The position numbers and the translations under genes were made by a program. Below the pieces are notes generated by a model, which saw only the letters and a list, made by a program, of their open reading frames with translations, made no database searches and was not told the origin of the DNA. From Coriobacteriia bacterium (GTDB taxonomy: Bacteria > Actinomycetota > Coriobacteriia > Coriobacteriales > Atopobiaceae), in contig JAUMVN010000025.1 of NCBI GenBank assembly GCA_030530145.1, positions 1-33,103 of the forward strand: a stretch of DNA of 33,103 nucleotides. Reading direction: 5' to 3'. Every line of letters starts with the position of its first letter. Position 1 is the stretch's first letter. This document shows positions 23,496 through 33,103 of this stretch, piece by piece.

Positions 23496-26129
23496 ATGGC
23501 AAAGACCCGTGTACACGACCTCGCTAAGGAGTACGGCATGTCGAGCAAGGAGATGCTCGACCACCTCTCCGAGATGAAGATCCCCGCGAAGTCCGCGTCC
23601 TCCACGCTCGAGGACGCCTACGTCGCCATCGTCCGCAAGAAGCTCAAGCCCATCCTCGAGGCCCGCGCCGCCGAGATCGAGGCCGAGAAGAAGGCCGCTG
23701 CCGAGCAGCCCCCGGCCGAGGAGCTCGCCGCCAAGGAGCAGGCCGAGCCGGAGCGCCTGGAGGCGGAGCGCCGCCGCGCGGCCGAGCGCGCCGCCGAGGA
23801 GGCCGCCCGCAAGAAGGCCGAGGAGGAGCGCCTCGCGGCCGAGAAGGCGGCCGCCGAGGAGGCCGAGCGCAACCGCGTGAAGGACACCGCCCCGCGCGCC
23901 GTCCCGTCCTTCACGAGCCTGCTCGACCAGATCGCCCAGCAGGAGAAGGTCCTGAAGCAGCAGGCCGAGGAGGCCGCCGCCGCGAAGGCCGCCGCCAAGG
24001 GCGGCGCCCGCCGCAAGAAGGACGACGAGCGCGCCGGCTCCCGCGGCCCCAAGCGCGCCGCCGCGCCCGCCCGCGACAACGCCCCCGCGCCGTCGCGCGA
24101 CGCCGCGGCCGACACCGCGTCCGCCGACGGCCGCCGCAAGGGCAAGAAGGGCCGCCGCGGCGAGGAGGGCGGCGAGGACCGCTACTCCCGCATGGCCCGC
24201 GAGGCCGAGGCCTACAACCGCTCCCGCGTCCTCGAGGAGGCGCGCGTCGCCGTCGAGGAGGCCTCCCGCGAGTCCTCCGGCCGCCGCAAGAAGCGCAAGG
24301 AGCGCCGCCAGAAGCAGGCCGAGCAGGCCGCTGAGCAGCAGCGCATCGAGGAGGCCATCGCCAACGACCAGGACATCAGCCAGCTCGACACCGTCAAGGT
24401 GCCGCAGGGCTCGACCGTGGCCGAGCTCGCCGAGCTGCTGGGCGTCCCCGCCAACGACATCATCAAGCGCCTCTTCCTGCTGGGCACGCCGCTCACCCTC
24501 ACCGAGTCCATGTCCGACGAGCTCATCGAGCTCGTGGCCGACGACCTGGGCCGCGACGTCAAGGTCATGACGAAGGAGGAGGAGAACTCCTTCACCTTCT
24601 ACGACAACCCCGAGGACCTCGTGCCCCGCGCGCCCGTCGTCACCGTCATGGGCCACGTCGATCACGGCAAGACGTCGCTTCTCGACGCCATCCGCCACAC
24701 CGGCGTCGCCGAGGGCGAGGCCGGCGGCATCACGCAGGCCATCGGCGCCTCGCAGGTCACCATCAACGGCCGCAAGATCACCTTCATCGACACCCCGGGC
24801 CACGCGACCTTCACGGCCATGCGCGCCCGCGGCGCCAAGGTGACCGACATCGTCATCCTGATCGTCGCCGCCGACGACGGCGTCATGCCGCAGACCATCG
24901 AGTCCATCAACCACGCGAAGGCCGCGGGCGTGCCCATCGTCGTCGCCGTGAACAAGATCGACAAGCCCGGCGCCTCCCCGGACAAGGTCCGCCAGGAGCT
25001 CACCGAGTACGGCATCGTACCCGAGGAGTGGGGCGGCCAGAACATGTTCGTCAACATCTCGGCGAAGAAGAAGCTCGGCATCGACGAGCTGCTCGAGACC
25101 GTCCTTCTCCAGGCCGACGTCCTCGAGCTCAAGGGAAACCCGGGCACCTTCGCGTCCGGCAACGTCCTCGAGGCCAAGCTCGACCGCGGCCGCGGCTCGG
25201 TCGCCACGGTCCTCGTCACCCGCGGCACGCTGCGCATCGGCGACGCCCTCGTGGCCGGCATGACCTACGGCCGCGTCCGCGCCATGCTCGACCCCAAGGG
25301 CAACGCCGTCACCGAGGCCGGCCCCTCCGACGCCGTCGAGATCCTGGGCCTGCAGTCGGTGCCCAACGCCGGCGACGAGTTCCGCGTCTTCCAAGACGAC
25401 CGCGAGGCCCGCGACCTGGCCGACCAGCGCGCGCTCAAGGCCCGCATCGAGGAGCAGAACCGCGTCAAGCACGTCACGCTCGAGAACCTCTTCGCGACCA
25501 TGGCCGACGCCGAGGTCAAGGAGCTCAACCTCATCATCAAGGCAGACGTCCAGGGTTCCATCGAGGCGCTCCAGGACTCGCTCGACAAGATGGACCAGTC
25601 CGAGGTCCGCATCAACACGATCCACTCCGCCGTCGGCGCCATCAACGAGACCGACGTCGTCCTGGCCGACGCCTCCAATGCCATCATCATCGGCTTCGGT
25701 GTGCGCCCGGACGCCAAGGCCCGCAACGCCGCCGACCGCGACGGCGTCGAGATCCGCTGCTACGACGTCATCTACAAGGCCCTCGAGGACCTCGACGCCG
25801 CCCGCATCGGCATGCTCAAGCCGACCGAGGTCGAGGTCTCCACGGGCATGGCCGTCGTCCTCGACACCTTCAAGGTGCCCAAGGTCGGCATCGCCGCGGG
25901 CGTCCGCGTGGAGGAGGGCGAGATCGCCGCGACCGACTCCGTGCGCCTCGTGCGCGACGGCATCGTCGTCTTCAACGGCAAGATCGCGTCCATGCGCCAC
26001 TACAAGGACGAGGCAAAGAGCCTGCGCGGCGGCATGGAGGGCGGCATCGGCCTCGAGAACTTCCAGGACGTCAAGCCCGGCGACCAGATCGAGGCCTACC
26101 GCATCGACCAGGTCGCGCGTACGGAGTAG
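23496..26129 (+). CDS. infB: Translation initiation factor IF-2
   Basis: An 877-residue GTPase that places fMet-tRNA on the 30S subunit and promotes subunit joining. An N-terminal IF2_N domain (VHDLAKEYGMSSKEMLDHL) is followed by an Ala/Glu/Arg/Lys-rich, probably coiled and disordered region (about 55-285) and a second IF2_N around 300-350. The G domain begins near 380 with G1 GHVDHGKT (386-393), G2 GGIT, G3 DTPGH (432-436), G4 NKID (486-489) and a SAKK G5, then the beta-barrel and C-terminal fMet-tRNA-binding domains. ATG at 23496 has AAGGAAGGTAGG upstream. Sixty-six bases separate it from nusA. Confidence 0.97.
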   Translation: MAKTRVHDLAKEYGMSSKEMLDHLSEMKIPAKSASSTLEDAYVAIVRKKLKPILEARAAEIEAEKKAAAEQPPAEELAAKEQAEPERLEAERRRAAERAAEEAARKKAEEERLAAEKAAAEEAERNRVKDTAPRAVPSFTSLLDQIAQQEKVLKQQAEEAAAAKAAAKGGARRKKDDERAGSRGPKRAAAPARDNAPAPSRDAAADTASADGRRKGKKGRRGEEGGEDRYSRMAREAEAYNRSRVLEEARVAVEEASRESSGRRKKRKERRQKQAEQAAEQQRIEEAIANDQDISQLDTVKVPQGSTVAELAELLGVPANDIIKRLFLLGTPLTLTESMSDELIELVADDLGRDVKVMTKEEENSFTFYDNPEDLVPRAPVVTVMGHVDHGKTSLLDAIRHTGVAEGEAGGITQAIGASQVTINGRKITFIDTPGHATFTAMRARGAKVTDIVILIVAADDGVMPQTIESINHAKAAGVPIVVAVNKIDKPGASPDKVRQELTEYGIVPEEWGGQNMFVNISAKKKLGIDELLETVLLQADVLELKGNPGTFASGNVLEAKLDRGRGSVATVLVTRGTLRIGDALVAGMTYGRVRAMLDPKGNAVTEAGPSDAVEILGLQSVPNAGDEFRVFQDDREARDLADQRALKARIEEQNRVKHVTLENLFATMADAEVKELNLIIKADVQGSIEALQDSLDKMDQSEVRINTIHSAVGAINETDVVLADASNAIIIGFGVRPDAKARNAADRDGVEIRCYDVIYKALEDLDAARIGMLKPTEVEVSTGMAVVLDTFKVPKVGIAAGVRVEEGEIAATDSVRLVRDGIVVFNGKIASMRHYKDEAKSLRGGMEGGIGLENFQDVKPGDQIEAYRIDQVARTE

Positions 26130-26132
26130 CCG

Positions 26133-26549
26133 ATGAAGCAGAACCGCAATTCCCGCAGGGTCAACGAGCAGGCGCGCGAGAAGCTCGCCAATATCCTGCT
26201 GTTCGAGATCTCCGACCCCGACCTCGCGCTCGTCACCGTGACGGGCGTGGAGGTCTCGGTCGACAAGTCCTTCATGCGCGCGTTCGTCACCTGCGAGGCG
26301 GACCGCTACGAGGAGGTCGAGGGCGCGCTCGGCCGCGCCAAGGGCCGCATCCGCAGCCTGCTCGGCCGCGCGCTCCAGTGGCGCGTGACGCCCGAGCTCG
26401 ACTTCCGCATCGACACCTCGACCGACGAGGCCGAGCGCATCGCGCGCGCCCTCGAGGTCGTGCCGCCCACCATCGGCGTCGAGAAGGACGAGTTCGGATA
26501 TCCCATCGAGCCCGAGGCGGATCCCCGGGCTCCCGAGGCGGAGGAGTAG
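26133..26549 (+). CDS. rbfA: Ribosome-binding factor A
   Basis: A 138-residue KH-fold protein for 30S maturation and 16S rRNA 5'-end processing. Typical segments are RRVNEQAREKLANILLFEISDPDLALVTVTGVEVS at the N terminus, KSFMRAFVT, and ALQWRVTPELDFRIDTSTDEAERI near residue 100. The acidic C-terminal tail (EPEADPRAPEAEE) is extra. It starts 3 bp after the infB stop, so it is translationally coupled. Confidence 0.96.
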   Translation: MKQNRNSRRVNEQAREKLANILLFEISDPDLALVTVTGVEVSVDKSFMRAFVTCEADRYEEVEGALGRAKGRIRSLLGRALQWRVTPELDFRIDTSTDEAERIARALEVVPPTIGVEKDEFGYPIEPEADPRAPEAEE

Positions 26550-26559
26550 GCGCTTCACC

Positions 26560-27594
26560 GTGGTTCTTTTGTCCAACATGGGCGGGGAGGCCGAGGAGTT
26601 CGACCGCGTCGCCGCCCTTATCGACGAGGCCGGCACGATCGCCGTCTGCGCGCACACGTCGCCGGACGGCGACGCGATCGGCTCGTGCCTGGCCCTGGCC
26701 GAGCTCATCGAGGGGCGCTGGGAGGGCAAGGAGGTCACGTGCCTGCTCGCCGACGACGACGTCGTGCCGCGCACGTACCTCTTCCTTCCCGGCACCGGCC
26801 GCTTCGTGCCCGCCGCCTCCTATGACGGCGCTCCCGACCTCTTCATCTGCGTCGACCTCTCGCAGGCGTCGCGCCTGAACGAGGCCGCCGCGGTCCTCGA
26901 GCGCTCCCGCAAGGTCGCCGTGCTCGACCACCACCCCGGCTCCCAGAGGTTCTGGGACGCGGGCGTGGTCCGAACGGACGCCGCGGCCGCCGGCGTCATC
27001 GTCACCGAGTTCGCCCTGCACCTGGGCTTCTCGATAACGCCGTCGATGGCGCAGTGCCTGCTGTGCGCCATCGTCACCGACACGGGCCGTTTCCAGTACC
27101 AGAACGCGGACGGCGAGGCCTTCGAGGCGGCGAGCCTGCTCGTCGACGCGGGCGCATCGCCCTCCGAGGTCGCCCTGCGCGTCTACCAGAGCGACCGCCT
27201 CTCCTATATCCACCTGTGCGCCGTGGTCATGGCCCGCATCTCGACCTTCGAGCAGGGCCGGCTCTCGTACAGCTACGCCACCACGGCCGACTTCAAGGCC
27301 AACGAGGTGCCCATCGCCGAGTGCGACGGCCTCGTCGACCTCGTCCGCTGCGTCGACGGCACGCAGGTGGCGCTCTTCCTCAAGGAGGTGCCGGGCGGCA
27401 AGGTCCGCGGCAACCTGCGCTCCAAGTGCGGCCTGGACATCTCCGGGATCGCCCGCGAGCTCGGCGGCGGCGGCCACAAGGCGGCGGCCGGCTTCACGGT
27501 GGAGGGGACCATCGACGACGCGCTCTCGGCCGCGCTCCCGAAGATTCATGCGCTCTTCGAGGCGCTCGACGCCGGCGCGGGGGCGGCCCGTTGA
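26560..27594 (+). CDS. nrnA: DHH-DHHA1 phosphoesterase, NrnA-type oligoribonuclease/pAp phosphatase
   Basis: A 344-residue bifunctional nanoRNase and pAp phosphatase. The DHH domain has HTSPDGDAIGS (about 32-42, metal Asp36 and Asp38) and the namesake Asp123-His124-His125. The C-terminal DHHA1 domain ends in GIARELGGGGHKAAAGF, the substrate-binding glycine-rich motif. The enzyme degrades 2-5 nt RNAs and dephosphorylates 3'-phosphoadenosine 5'-phosphate. The GTG start at 26560 is 10 bp after rbfA; TTG at 26569 and ATG at 26578 are in-frame alternatives, all without an ideal ribosome-binding site. It lies between rbfA and truB as in many Gram-positives. Confidence 0.93.
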   Translation: MVLLSNMGGEAEEFDRVAALIDEAGTIAVCAHTSPDGDAIGSCLALAELIEGRWEGKEVTCLLADDDVVPRTYLFLPGTGRFVPAASYDGAPDLFICVDLSQASRLNEAAAVLERSRKVAVLDHHPGSQRFWDAGVVRTDAAAAGVIVTEFALHLGFSITPSMAQCLLCAIVTDTGRFQYQNADGEAFEAASLLVDAGASPSEVALRVYQSDRLSYIHLCAVVMARISTFEQGRLSYSYATTADFKANEVPIAECDGLVDLVRCVDGTQVALFLKEVPGGKVRGNLRSKCGLDISGIARELGGGGHKAAAGFTVEGTIDDALSAALPKIHALFEALDAGAGAAR

Positions 27595-28550
27595 GGCGCG
27601 GCCCGAGCGCTGTGAACGCGCTCATCGCCGTGAACAAGCCCCTCGGCCTGACGAGCCACGACGTGGTCTCGCGCGTGCGCCGCGCCGTCGGCGAGAAGCG
27701 CGTGGGCCACGCCGGCACGCTCGACCCGGCGGCTACCGGAGTCCTCGTCGTCGGCATCGGCCAGGCCACGAAGCTCCTCGGGCTTCTCACCTTGGACCGC
27801 AAGGCCTACCGGGCGCGCGTCGAGTTCGGCTCGCAGACCGACACCGACGACGCCGAGGGCGCCGTCGTGGCCTCGTCCGCGGTGCCTGCGCGCCTGGCGG
27901 ACCCCTACGTCGCGCGCGAGCTCCTCTCCCGGCTCACGGGCACCTTCGACCAGATGCCGCCCGCGTACTCCGCCATCAGCGTGGGGGGCAAGCGCGCCTA
28001 CGCGCTCGCCCGCGAGGGCAAGCAGGTCGAGCTCGAGCCGCGCCGCGTGACCGTGCACGCGGCGGCGCTCGTCGGCGTCGAGGGGGAGGGGACGGAGCCT
28101 TCCCCCCTCGTGTGGACCTGCGACTTCGACGTCTCCAAGGGGACCTATATCCGCAGCATCGCGCGCGACCTCGGGCTTTGCGCGGGGACGCACGCCCACC
28201 TTTGCGGCCTCGAGCGCACGGCGGCGGGCTCTATCGGGCTCGGGGACTGCGTCGGGCTCGACGAGCTCACCGATCGCGGCATGGCCGCGGCCGAAGGGCG
28301 CCTGCTCGACCCCGTCGCCGCCCTGGGCCTGCCCGTGCGCCAGGTCGCCGTCGAGGAGATCGCGGACATCTCGTGCGGCAGGAGGATCGAGATCGGCCGC
28401 GTGCTCGCCGACGGCAGCCCCCGCGAGCTGAGGCCCGGCGAGAAGGTCGCGCTCGTGTGGGACCATGCCCTGGTGGGCATCTGGGAGCGGCGCGGCCTCG
28501 AGCTCGCGTGCTCCGTCAATTTCCCGCAGGCCATCGAGGGGGTGCGCTGA
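27591..28550 (+). CDS. truB: tRNA pseudouridine(55) synthase TruB
   Basis: A protein of about 319 residues that isomerises U55 in the T-psi-C loop of tRNAs. The N terminus has ALIAVNKPLGLTSHDVVSRVRRAVGEKRVGHAGTLDPAATGVL; the Asp in GTLDP is the catalytic nucleophile. Further family marks are PPAYSAISVGGKRAYALAR and GTYIRSIARDLG. I place the start at TTG 27591, which overlaps the nrnA TGA and has GGGGGCGG before it. GTG at 27612 is an in-frame alternative giving 312 residues, closer to the usual family start. The C-terminal PUA-like part is short. Confidence 0.93.
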   Translation: MRRGPSAVNALIAVNKPLGLTSHDVVSRVRRAVGEKRVGHAGTLDPAATGVLVVGIGQATKLLGLLTLDRKAYRARVEFGSQTDTDDAEGAVVASSAVPARLADPYVARELLSRLTGTFDQMPPAYSAISVGGKRAYALAREGKQVELEPRRVTVHAAALVGVEGEGTEPSPLVWTCDFDVSKGTYIRSIARDLGLCAGTHAHLCGLERTAAGSIGLGDCVGLDELTDRGMAAAEGRLLDPVAALGLPVRQVAVEEIADISCGRRIEIGRVLADGSPRELRPGEKVALVWDHALVGIWERRGLELACSVNFPQAIEGVR

Positions 28551-29644
28551 TGCTCGCCGACGAGCTGCTCGCGCTCGGGCCCGACGCGCCCCTCGCGCCC
28601 GAGCGCGCGGCGGAGCTCGTCCGCGCCGAGGGCCTCGGGGCCGAGGGCCGGCTTGCCCGGCGCTTCTCCGTCCTCGGCGGGCGCGCCCGCGGGTCCGTCT
28701 TCGGCGAGGACGTCGGCGCCGGTGAGACGTGCGCCTGTGCCGTCGGCGCCTTCGACGGCGTGCACCTGGGGCACCGGGAGCTTCTCGCCCGCGCGCGGCG
28801 GGAGGCCGACGCGCGCGGCGCCCGGGCCGTCGCCGTGACCTTCTTGCCGGACCCGGCCGATGTCCTCGGGGAGCCCCAGCCCGCATCGAGGCTCCTGCCC
28901 GTCGAGGACCGCGTGGCGCTCATACTGGGCTCGGGCATCCGCACGGTCGTCGTCTTCGACTTCGACGAGGCGTTCGCCGCCCTCACCTACGGCGAGTTCG
29001 CGGCGCATGCCCTACGCGAGGTCCTCGACCCCGCCTGCCTCGTCGTCGGCTCCGATTTCCGCCTCGGGGCGAAGGGGGCCGGGACGGTCGGCGCCCTCGC
29101 CGGGCTCGGCCGCGAGGCCGGCTTCGACGTCGTGGGCGTCGACCTCGTCCAGAGCGGCGGCGCGCCGGTGAGCGCCACGCGCGTCCGCGGCCTCGTGCGC
29201 GAGGGGCGCGTCGAGCGGGCGGCGGGCCTGCTGTGCCGGCCGCACCGGGCCGTCGGGCGCGTCGTCCACGGCCGCGGCGAGGGCTCGGCCTTCGGGTTCC
29301 CGACCGCCAACATCGAGCTCGGCGCCGTCGACTGCCTGCCTGCGCAGGGGGTCTACGCGGCGTTCTGCGTGCCTTTGGCCGGCGGCGACCGGCAGGCCTT
29401 CCCGGCCGCGGTTAACGTCGGCGCGCCGCCCACGTTCTCGGGCGCGGCCGCGGGCTCGGCCTTCCTGGAGGCGAACCTGCTGGGGTTCTCCGGGGACCTC
29501 TACGGGTCCGAGGTCGCGTGCCTCTTCATGCGGTGGCTGCGCGACTCGCGCCCGTTCGGGTCGCTCGAGGAGCTCAGGCAAACGGTCCTTGGCAATATCG
29601 ATTGGGTCGCCCGCACCTTCGGCGACCAGGGGATTTCCCTGTAA
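28550..29644 (+). CDS. ribF: Bifunctional riboflavin kinase / FAD synthetase RibF
   Basis: A 364-residue two-domain enzyme making FMN and FAD. The N-terminal nucleotidyltransferase domain has [10 protein letters not shown] (about 66-75, His72 and His75 of the HxGH motif), [16 protein letters not shown] and an [21 protein letters not shown] segment. The C-terminal riboflavin kinase domain begins near 236 ([22 protein letters not shown]). About 50 residues ([23 protein letters not shown]...) precede the usual start; they look helical and Ala/Glu-rich. ATG overlaps the truB stop (TGATG), so the genes are coupled. Confidence 0.95.
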   Translation: MLADELLALGPDAPLAPERAAELVRAEGLGAEGRLARRFSVLGGRARGSVFGEDVGAGETCACAVGAFDGVHLGHRELLARARREADARGARAVAVTFLPDPADVLGEPQPASRLLPVEDRVALILGSGIRTVVVFDFDEAFAALTYGEFAAHALREVLDPACLVVGSDFRLGAKGAGTVGALAGLGREAGFDVVGVDLVQSGGAPVSATRVRGLVREGRVERAAGLLCRPHRAVGRVVHGRGEGSAFGFPTANIELGAVDCLPAQGVYAAFCVPLAGGDRQAFPAAVNVGAPPTFSGAAAGSAFLEANLLGFSGDLYGSEVACLFMRWLRDSRPFGSLEELRQTVLGNIDWVARTFGDQGISL

Positions 29645-29667
29645 GACACAAAGAGGGGAGGGGCGGC

Positions 29668-31674
29668 TTGATCACCGACGAGGACAAGGAGAAGGTCCGC
29701 CAGGCGACCGATTTCGTGCAGCTCGTGGCCGAGACGGTCGAGCTGCGCCAGCGCGGCCAGGAGTTCTGGGGCTGCTGCCCCTTCCACGGCGAGAAGAGCC
29801 CCTCCTTCAAGGTCAACCCGGGCACGGGCCTGTGGCACTGCTTCGGCTGCGGCGAGGGCGGCGACGTCTTCAGCTACGTGCAGAAGCGCGAGAACCTCGA
29901 GTTCCCGGACGCCATCCGCTACCTGGCCGACCGCGCGGGCATCGAGCTCGCCGAGGAGCGCGGCGGGCGGCGCGGGCCCAAGCGCAACCGCCTCATCGAC
30001 TGCCTCTCGGAGGCGCAGGCCTTCTACGCGACCATGCTCATGCGCGGGCGCGGCGAGGGGCCGGACGCCGCGCGCGCCTACTTCGCGTCGCGCGGGTTCG
30101 GCGGCGACGTCTGCCGCCGCTGGGGCCTCGGCTACGCCCCCGGGCGCGGCGCGCTCGTGCGCGACCTGCGGCAGAAGGGCTTCTCGCCCGCCGAGATGAT
30201 CGCCGCGGACCTCGCCCTCGACCGCAACGGCAGGCCCTCGGACCGCTTCTACGAGCGCGTGATGTTCCCCATCAACGACGAGATGGGCCGCACGATCGCC
30301 TTCGGCGGCCGCGTCATCGGCGCGAAGAAGGACACGGCCAAGTACGTGAACACGCGCGACACCGCCGTCTTCAACAAGGGCAAGCACCTCTTCGCCTACG
30401 ACCGCGCGAAGGAGACCATGGCCGCCACCGGCGAGGCCGTCGTCTGCGAGGGCTACACCGACGTCATCGCCATGCATGAGAACGGCTTCACCAACGCGGT
30501 CGCCGCCCTGGGGACGGCCTTCAGGCTCGACCACATCAAGCTGATGGAGCGCCAGCGCGTCAACCGGATCGTCTGCCTGTTCGACGGCGACGCGGCGGGT
30601 CAGCGGGCGGCCGAGCGGGCGGTCCAGTTCATCGACAAGACCCCGGCCGAGCTGCGCTGCGTCGTCTTGCCGGACAACCAGGACCCCATGGAGTTCCTCG
30701 CCTCGCACCCGGCCTCCGAGCTGCGCCCCATCCTCGACGCGGCGCGCCCGCTCATGGACTTCGTTTTCGACAAGCGCCTCGAGGGGGTCCAGACGGGCGT
30801 CCCCGGCCAGCGCGTGGCGGCCCTGGAGTCGATGGCGCGCGTGCTCGCCCCGCTCAAGAAATCGGTGCTCATGCCCGAGTACGCCGCAAGGCTCGCCGAC
30901 CTTCTCTCCATGGACGCGGAGGACGTCAAGCGCGCCATCCGCGAGGCGCCGCTGCCCAAGGACGCCGATGCGCCCGCGCAGGGTCGCCGCGCGCCCGGCG
31001 GGGGACGCGCCGCCGGCTCGCCTGCGCGCACGGTGTCGGCGCCCGCGGGCCGGGGCTTCTCGTCATGGGGCGACGGCGCCGACCAGGTGCCCGCCGACGC
31101 CTACGGCTACGTTCCCGACGAGGCCTACGGCGACGGCTACTACGACGCCGCGCCCGCGGCCGCGCCGGCGAGGCAGACCGCCTTCCCCGAGGCCGAGGCG
31201 CGCGGGGTCTCGGAGGACGAGCGGCGCCAGCTCGTCTCCGAGCGCGAGCTCCTCTGCGCGCTCGCCGCGCGGCCCGACGAGGTCAAGGCCCTGGGCGGGC
31301 GGCTGGCGGACGTCCAGTGGGCCGACTCCCGCCACGAGGCGATGGCCTGGGCCATGCTCTCCACCCCCGACGGGGCGACGCCCGCAGAGGTGGTGGCCGC
31401 CGCGACGGCCGTGGAGCCCTCGGCCCCCCAGGTGCTCTCCGGCGGGCGCGTCATGGGCGAGGAGGGGATGGGCGACGCCGAGAAGCTCGGGCTCATCGTC
31501 GACACCCTCGAGTTCTTCTCGTGCCGCAGGCGCATCCGGCGGATCCGGGGCCGCCTGCGCCAGGGGAGCGGCATCCCCGACGAGGAGAGCCGGGAGCTCT
31601 TCGCCGAGGCGACGGCCCTCCAGGCCCGCGCGAACGAGCTGCGAAATCAGCTCTCGTCGAGTTCTTTCGATTGA
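29668..31674 (+). CDS. dnaG: DNA primase DnaG
   Basis: A 668-residue primase that lays RNA primers for replication. It has a CHC2 zinc ribbon (Cys37, His40, Cys58, Cys61), a catalytic core with TOPRIM ([16 protein letters not shown] around 265-280 and the acidic DGDAAGQ around 305-311), and a C-terminal helicase-binding-like helical part from about 510. A low-complexity Gly/Ala/Pro/Asp/Tyr linker (about 430-510) is unusually long. The start is TTG at 29668 with GAGGGGAGGGG upstream; the frame is open further back only inside ribF. It lies 23 bp after ribF and 43 bp before rpoD. Confidence 0.95.
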   Translation: MITDEDKEKVRQATDFVQLVAETVELRQRGQEFWGCCPFHGEKSPSFKVNPGTGLWHCFGCGEGGDVFSYVQKRENLEFPDAIRYLADRAGIELAEERGGRRGPKRNRLIDCLSEAQAFYATMLMRGRGEGPDAARAYFASRGFGGDVCRRWGLGYAPGRGALVRDLRQKGFSPAEMIAADLALDRNGRPSDRFYERVMFPINDEMGRTIAFGGRVIGAKKDTAKYVNTRDTAVFNKGKHLFAYDRAKETMAATGEAVVCEGYTDVIAMHENGFTNAVAALGTAFRLDHIKLMERQRVNRIVCLFDGDAAGQRAAERAVQFIDKTPAELRCVVLPDNQDPMEFLASHPASELRPILDAARPLMDFVFDKRLEGVQTGVPGQRVAALESMARVLAPLKKSVLMPEYAARLADLLSMDAEDVKRAIREAPLPKDADAPAQGRRAPGGGRAAGSPARTVSAPAGRGFSSWGDGADQVPADAYGYVPDEAYGDGYYDAAPAAAPARQTAFPEAEARGVSEDERRQLVSERELLCALAARPDEVKALGGRLADVQWADSRHEAMAWAMLSTPDGATPAEVVAAATAVEPSAPQVLSGGRVMGEEGMGDAEKLGLIVDTLEFFSCRRRIRRIRGRLRQGSGIPDEESRELFAEATALQARANELRNQLSSSSFD

Positions 31675-31688
31675 TATTCGGGTATAGT
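31662..31688 (+). promoter_or_regulatory. Possible rpoD-proximal promoter
   Basis: TATAGT at 31683-31688 is a near-consensus -10 in an AT-rich patch covering the dnaG stop codon. Upstream, TTCTTT (15-bp spacing) or GAGTTC (18-bp) could serve as a poor -35. It would allow separate expression of the main sigma factor from the long operon. Confidence 0.35.
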
Positions 31689-31717
31689 AAGAAAGTTCAT
31701 GCGTCGAAGGGATATAC

Positions 31718-33103
<1,386 letters not shown>

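Noticed and set aside
21912..26795. 1,627-codon minus-strand frame antisense to nusA-infB-rbfA
   Set aside because: Extreme length is a by-product of GC-rich third positions on the coding strand; the plus-strand proteins are unmistakable.

Overview
The window is GC-rich bacterial chromosome. Gene content, protein resemblance, frequent GTG/TTG starts and the order rimP-nusA-infB-rbfA-nrnA-truB-ribF-dnaG-rpoD suggest a Coriobacteriia-type actinobacterium (Collinsella/Olsenella-like). That placement is an inference from gene content and was not tested by a search.

Left third (1-13,500), mostly metabolic and accessory genes. An array of inverted repeats with a 41-bp period (22-206) is followed by a GNAT acetyltransferase, an MFS exporter, a YaiI/YqxD-family protein and an iron-type alcohol dehydrogenase. 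A long leader at 4,290-4,598 precedes a CstA-family transporter. The leader has a candidate promoter, a 13-codon peptide rich in Ile/Leu/Val, and a chain of mutually exclusive hairpins ending in an intrinsic terminator; it reads as a classical attenuator. Next come a 58-residue DUF1508 protein and a translationally coupled pair of succinylglutamate desuccinylase/aspartoacylase-like proteins, one of which has lost its zinc ligands. A repeat-rich spacer separates these from the conserved trio ATP-grasp / alpha-E / transglutaminase, followed by a YgjP-type metallopeptidase and an unrecognised 172-residue protein.

Middle (13,500-21,470). A minus-strand operon encodes an APC amino-acid permease, a MalY/PatB C-S lyase and RidA. 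A LysR-type regulator is transcribed divergently from it. The set fits uptake and beta-elimination of a sulfur amino acid, with RidA clearing the reactive enamine product. Next is a 1,092-residue protein fusing an ABC ATPase to an FtsX-type permease, with a pentapeptide-like repeat in its large external loop.

Right third (21,470-33,103). A well-formed promoter and a leader hairpin precede the information-processing operon from rimP to rpoD. All nine genes are on the plus strand with small gaps or overlaps, and rpoD ends exactly at the window edge. NusA carries a C-terminal Cys/His zinc-knuckle-like tail, and no ylxR gene lies between nusA and infB.

The strongest candidates for something undescribed are the branched-chain-amino-acid attenuator on cstA, the active/degenerate AspA-AstE pair, the zinc-tailed NusA and the three families of palindromic intergenic repeats. 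No tRNA, rRNA, transposase or CRISPR array was seen.
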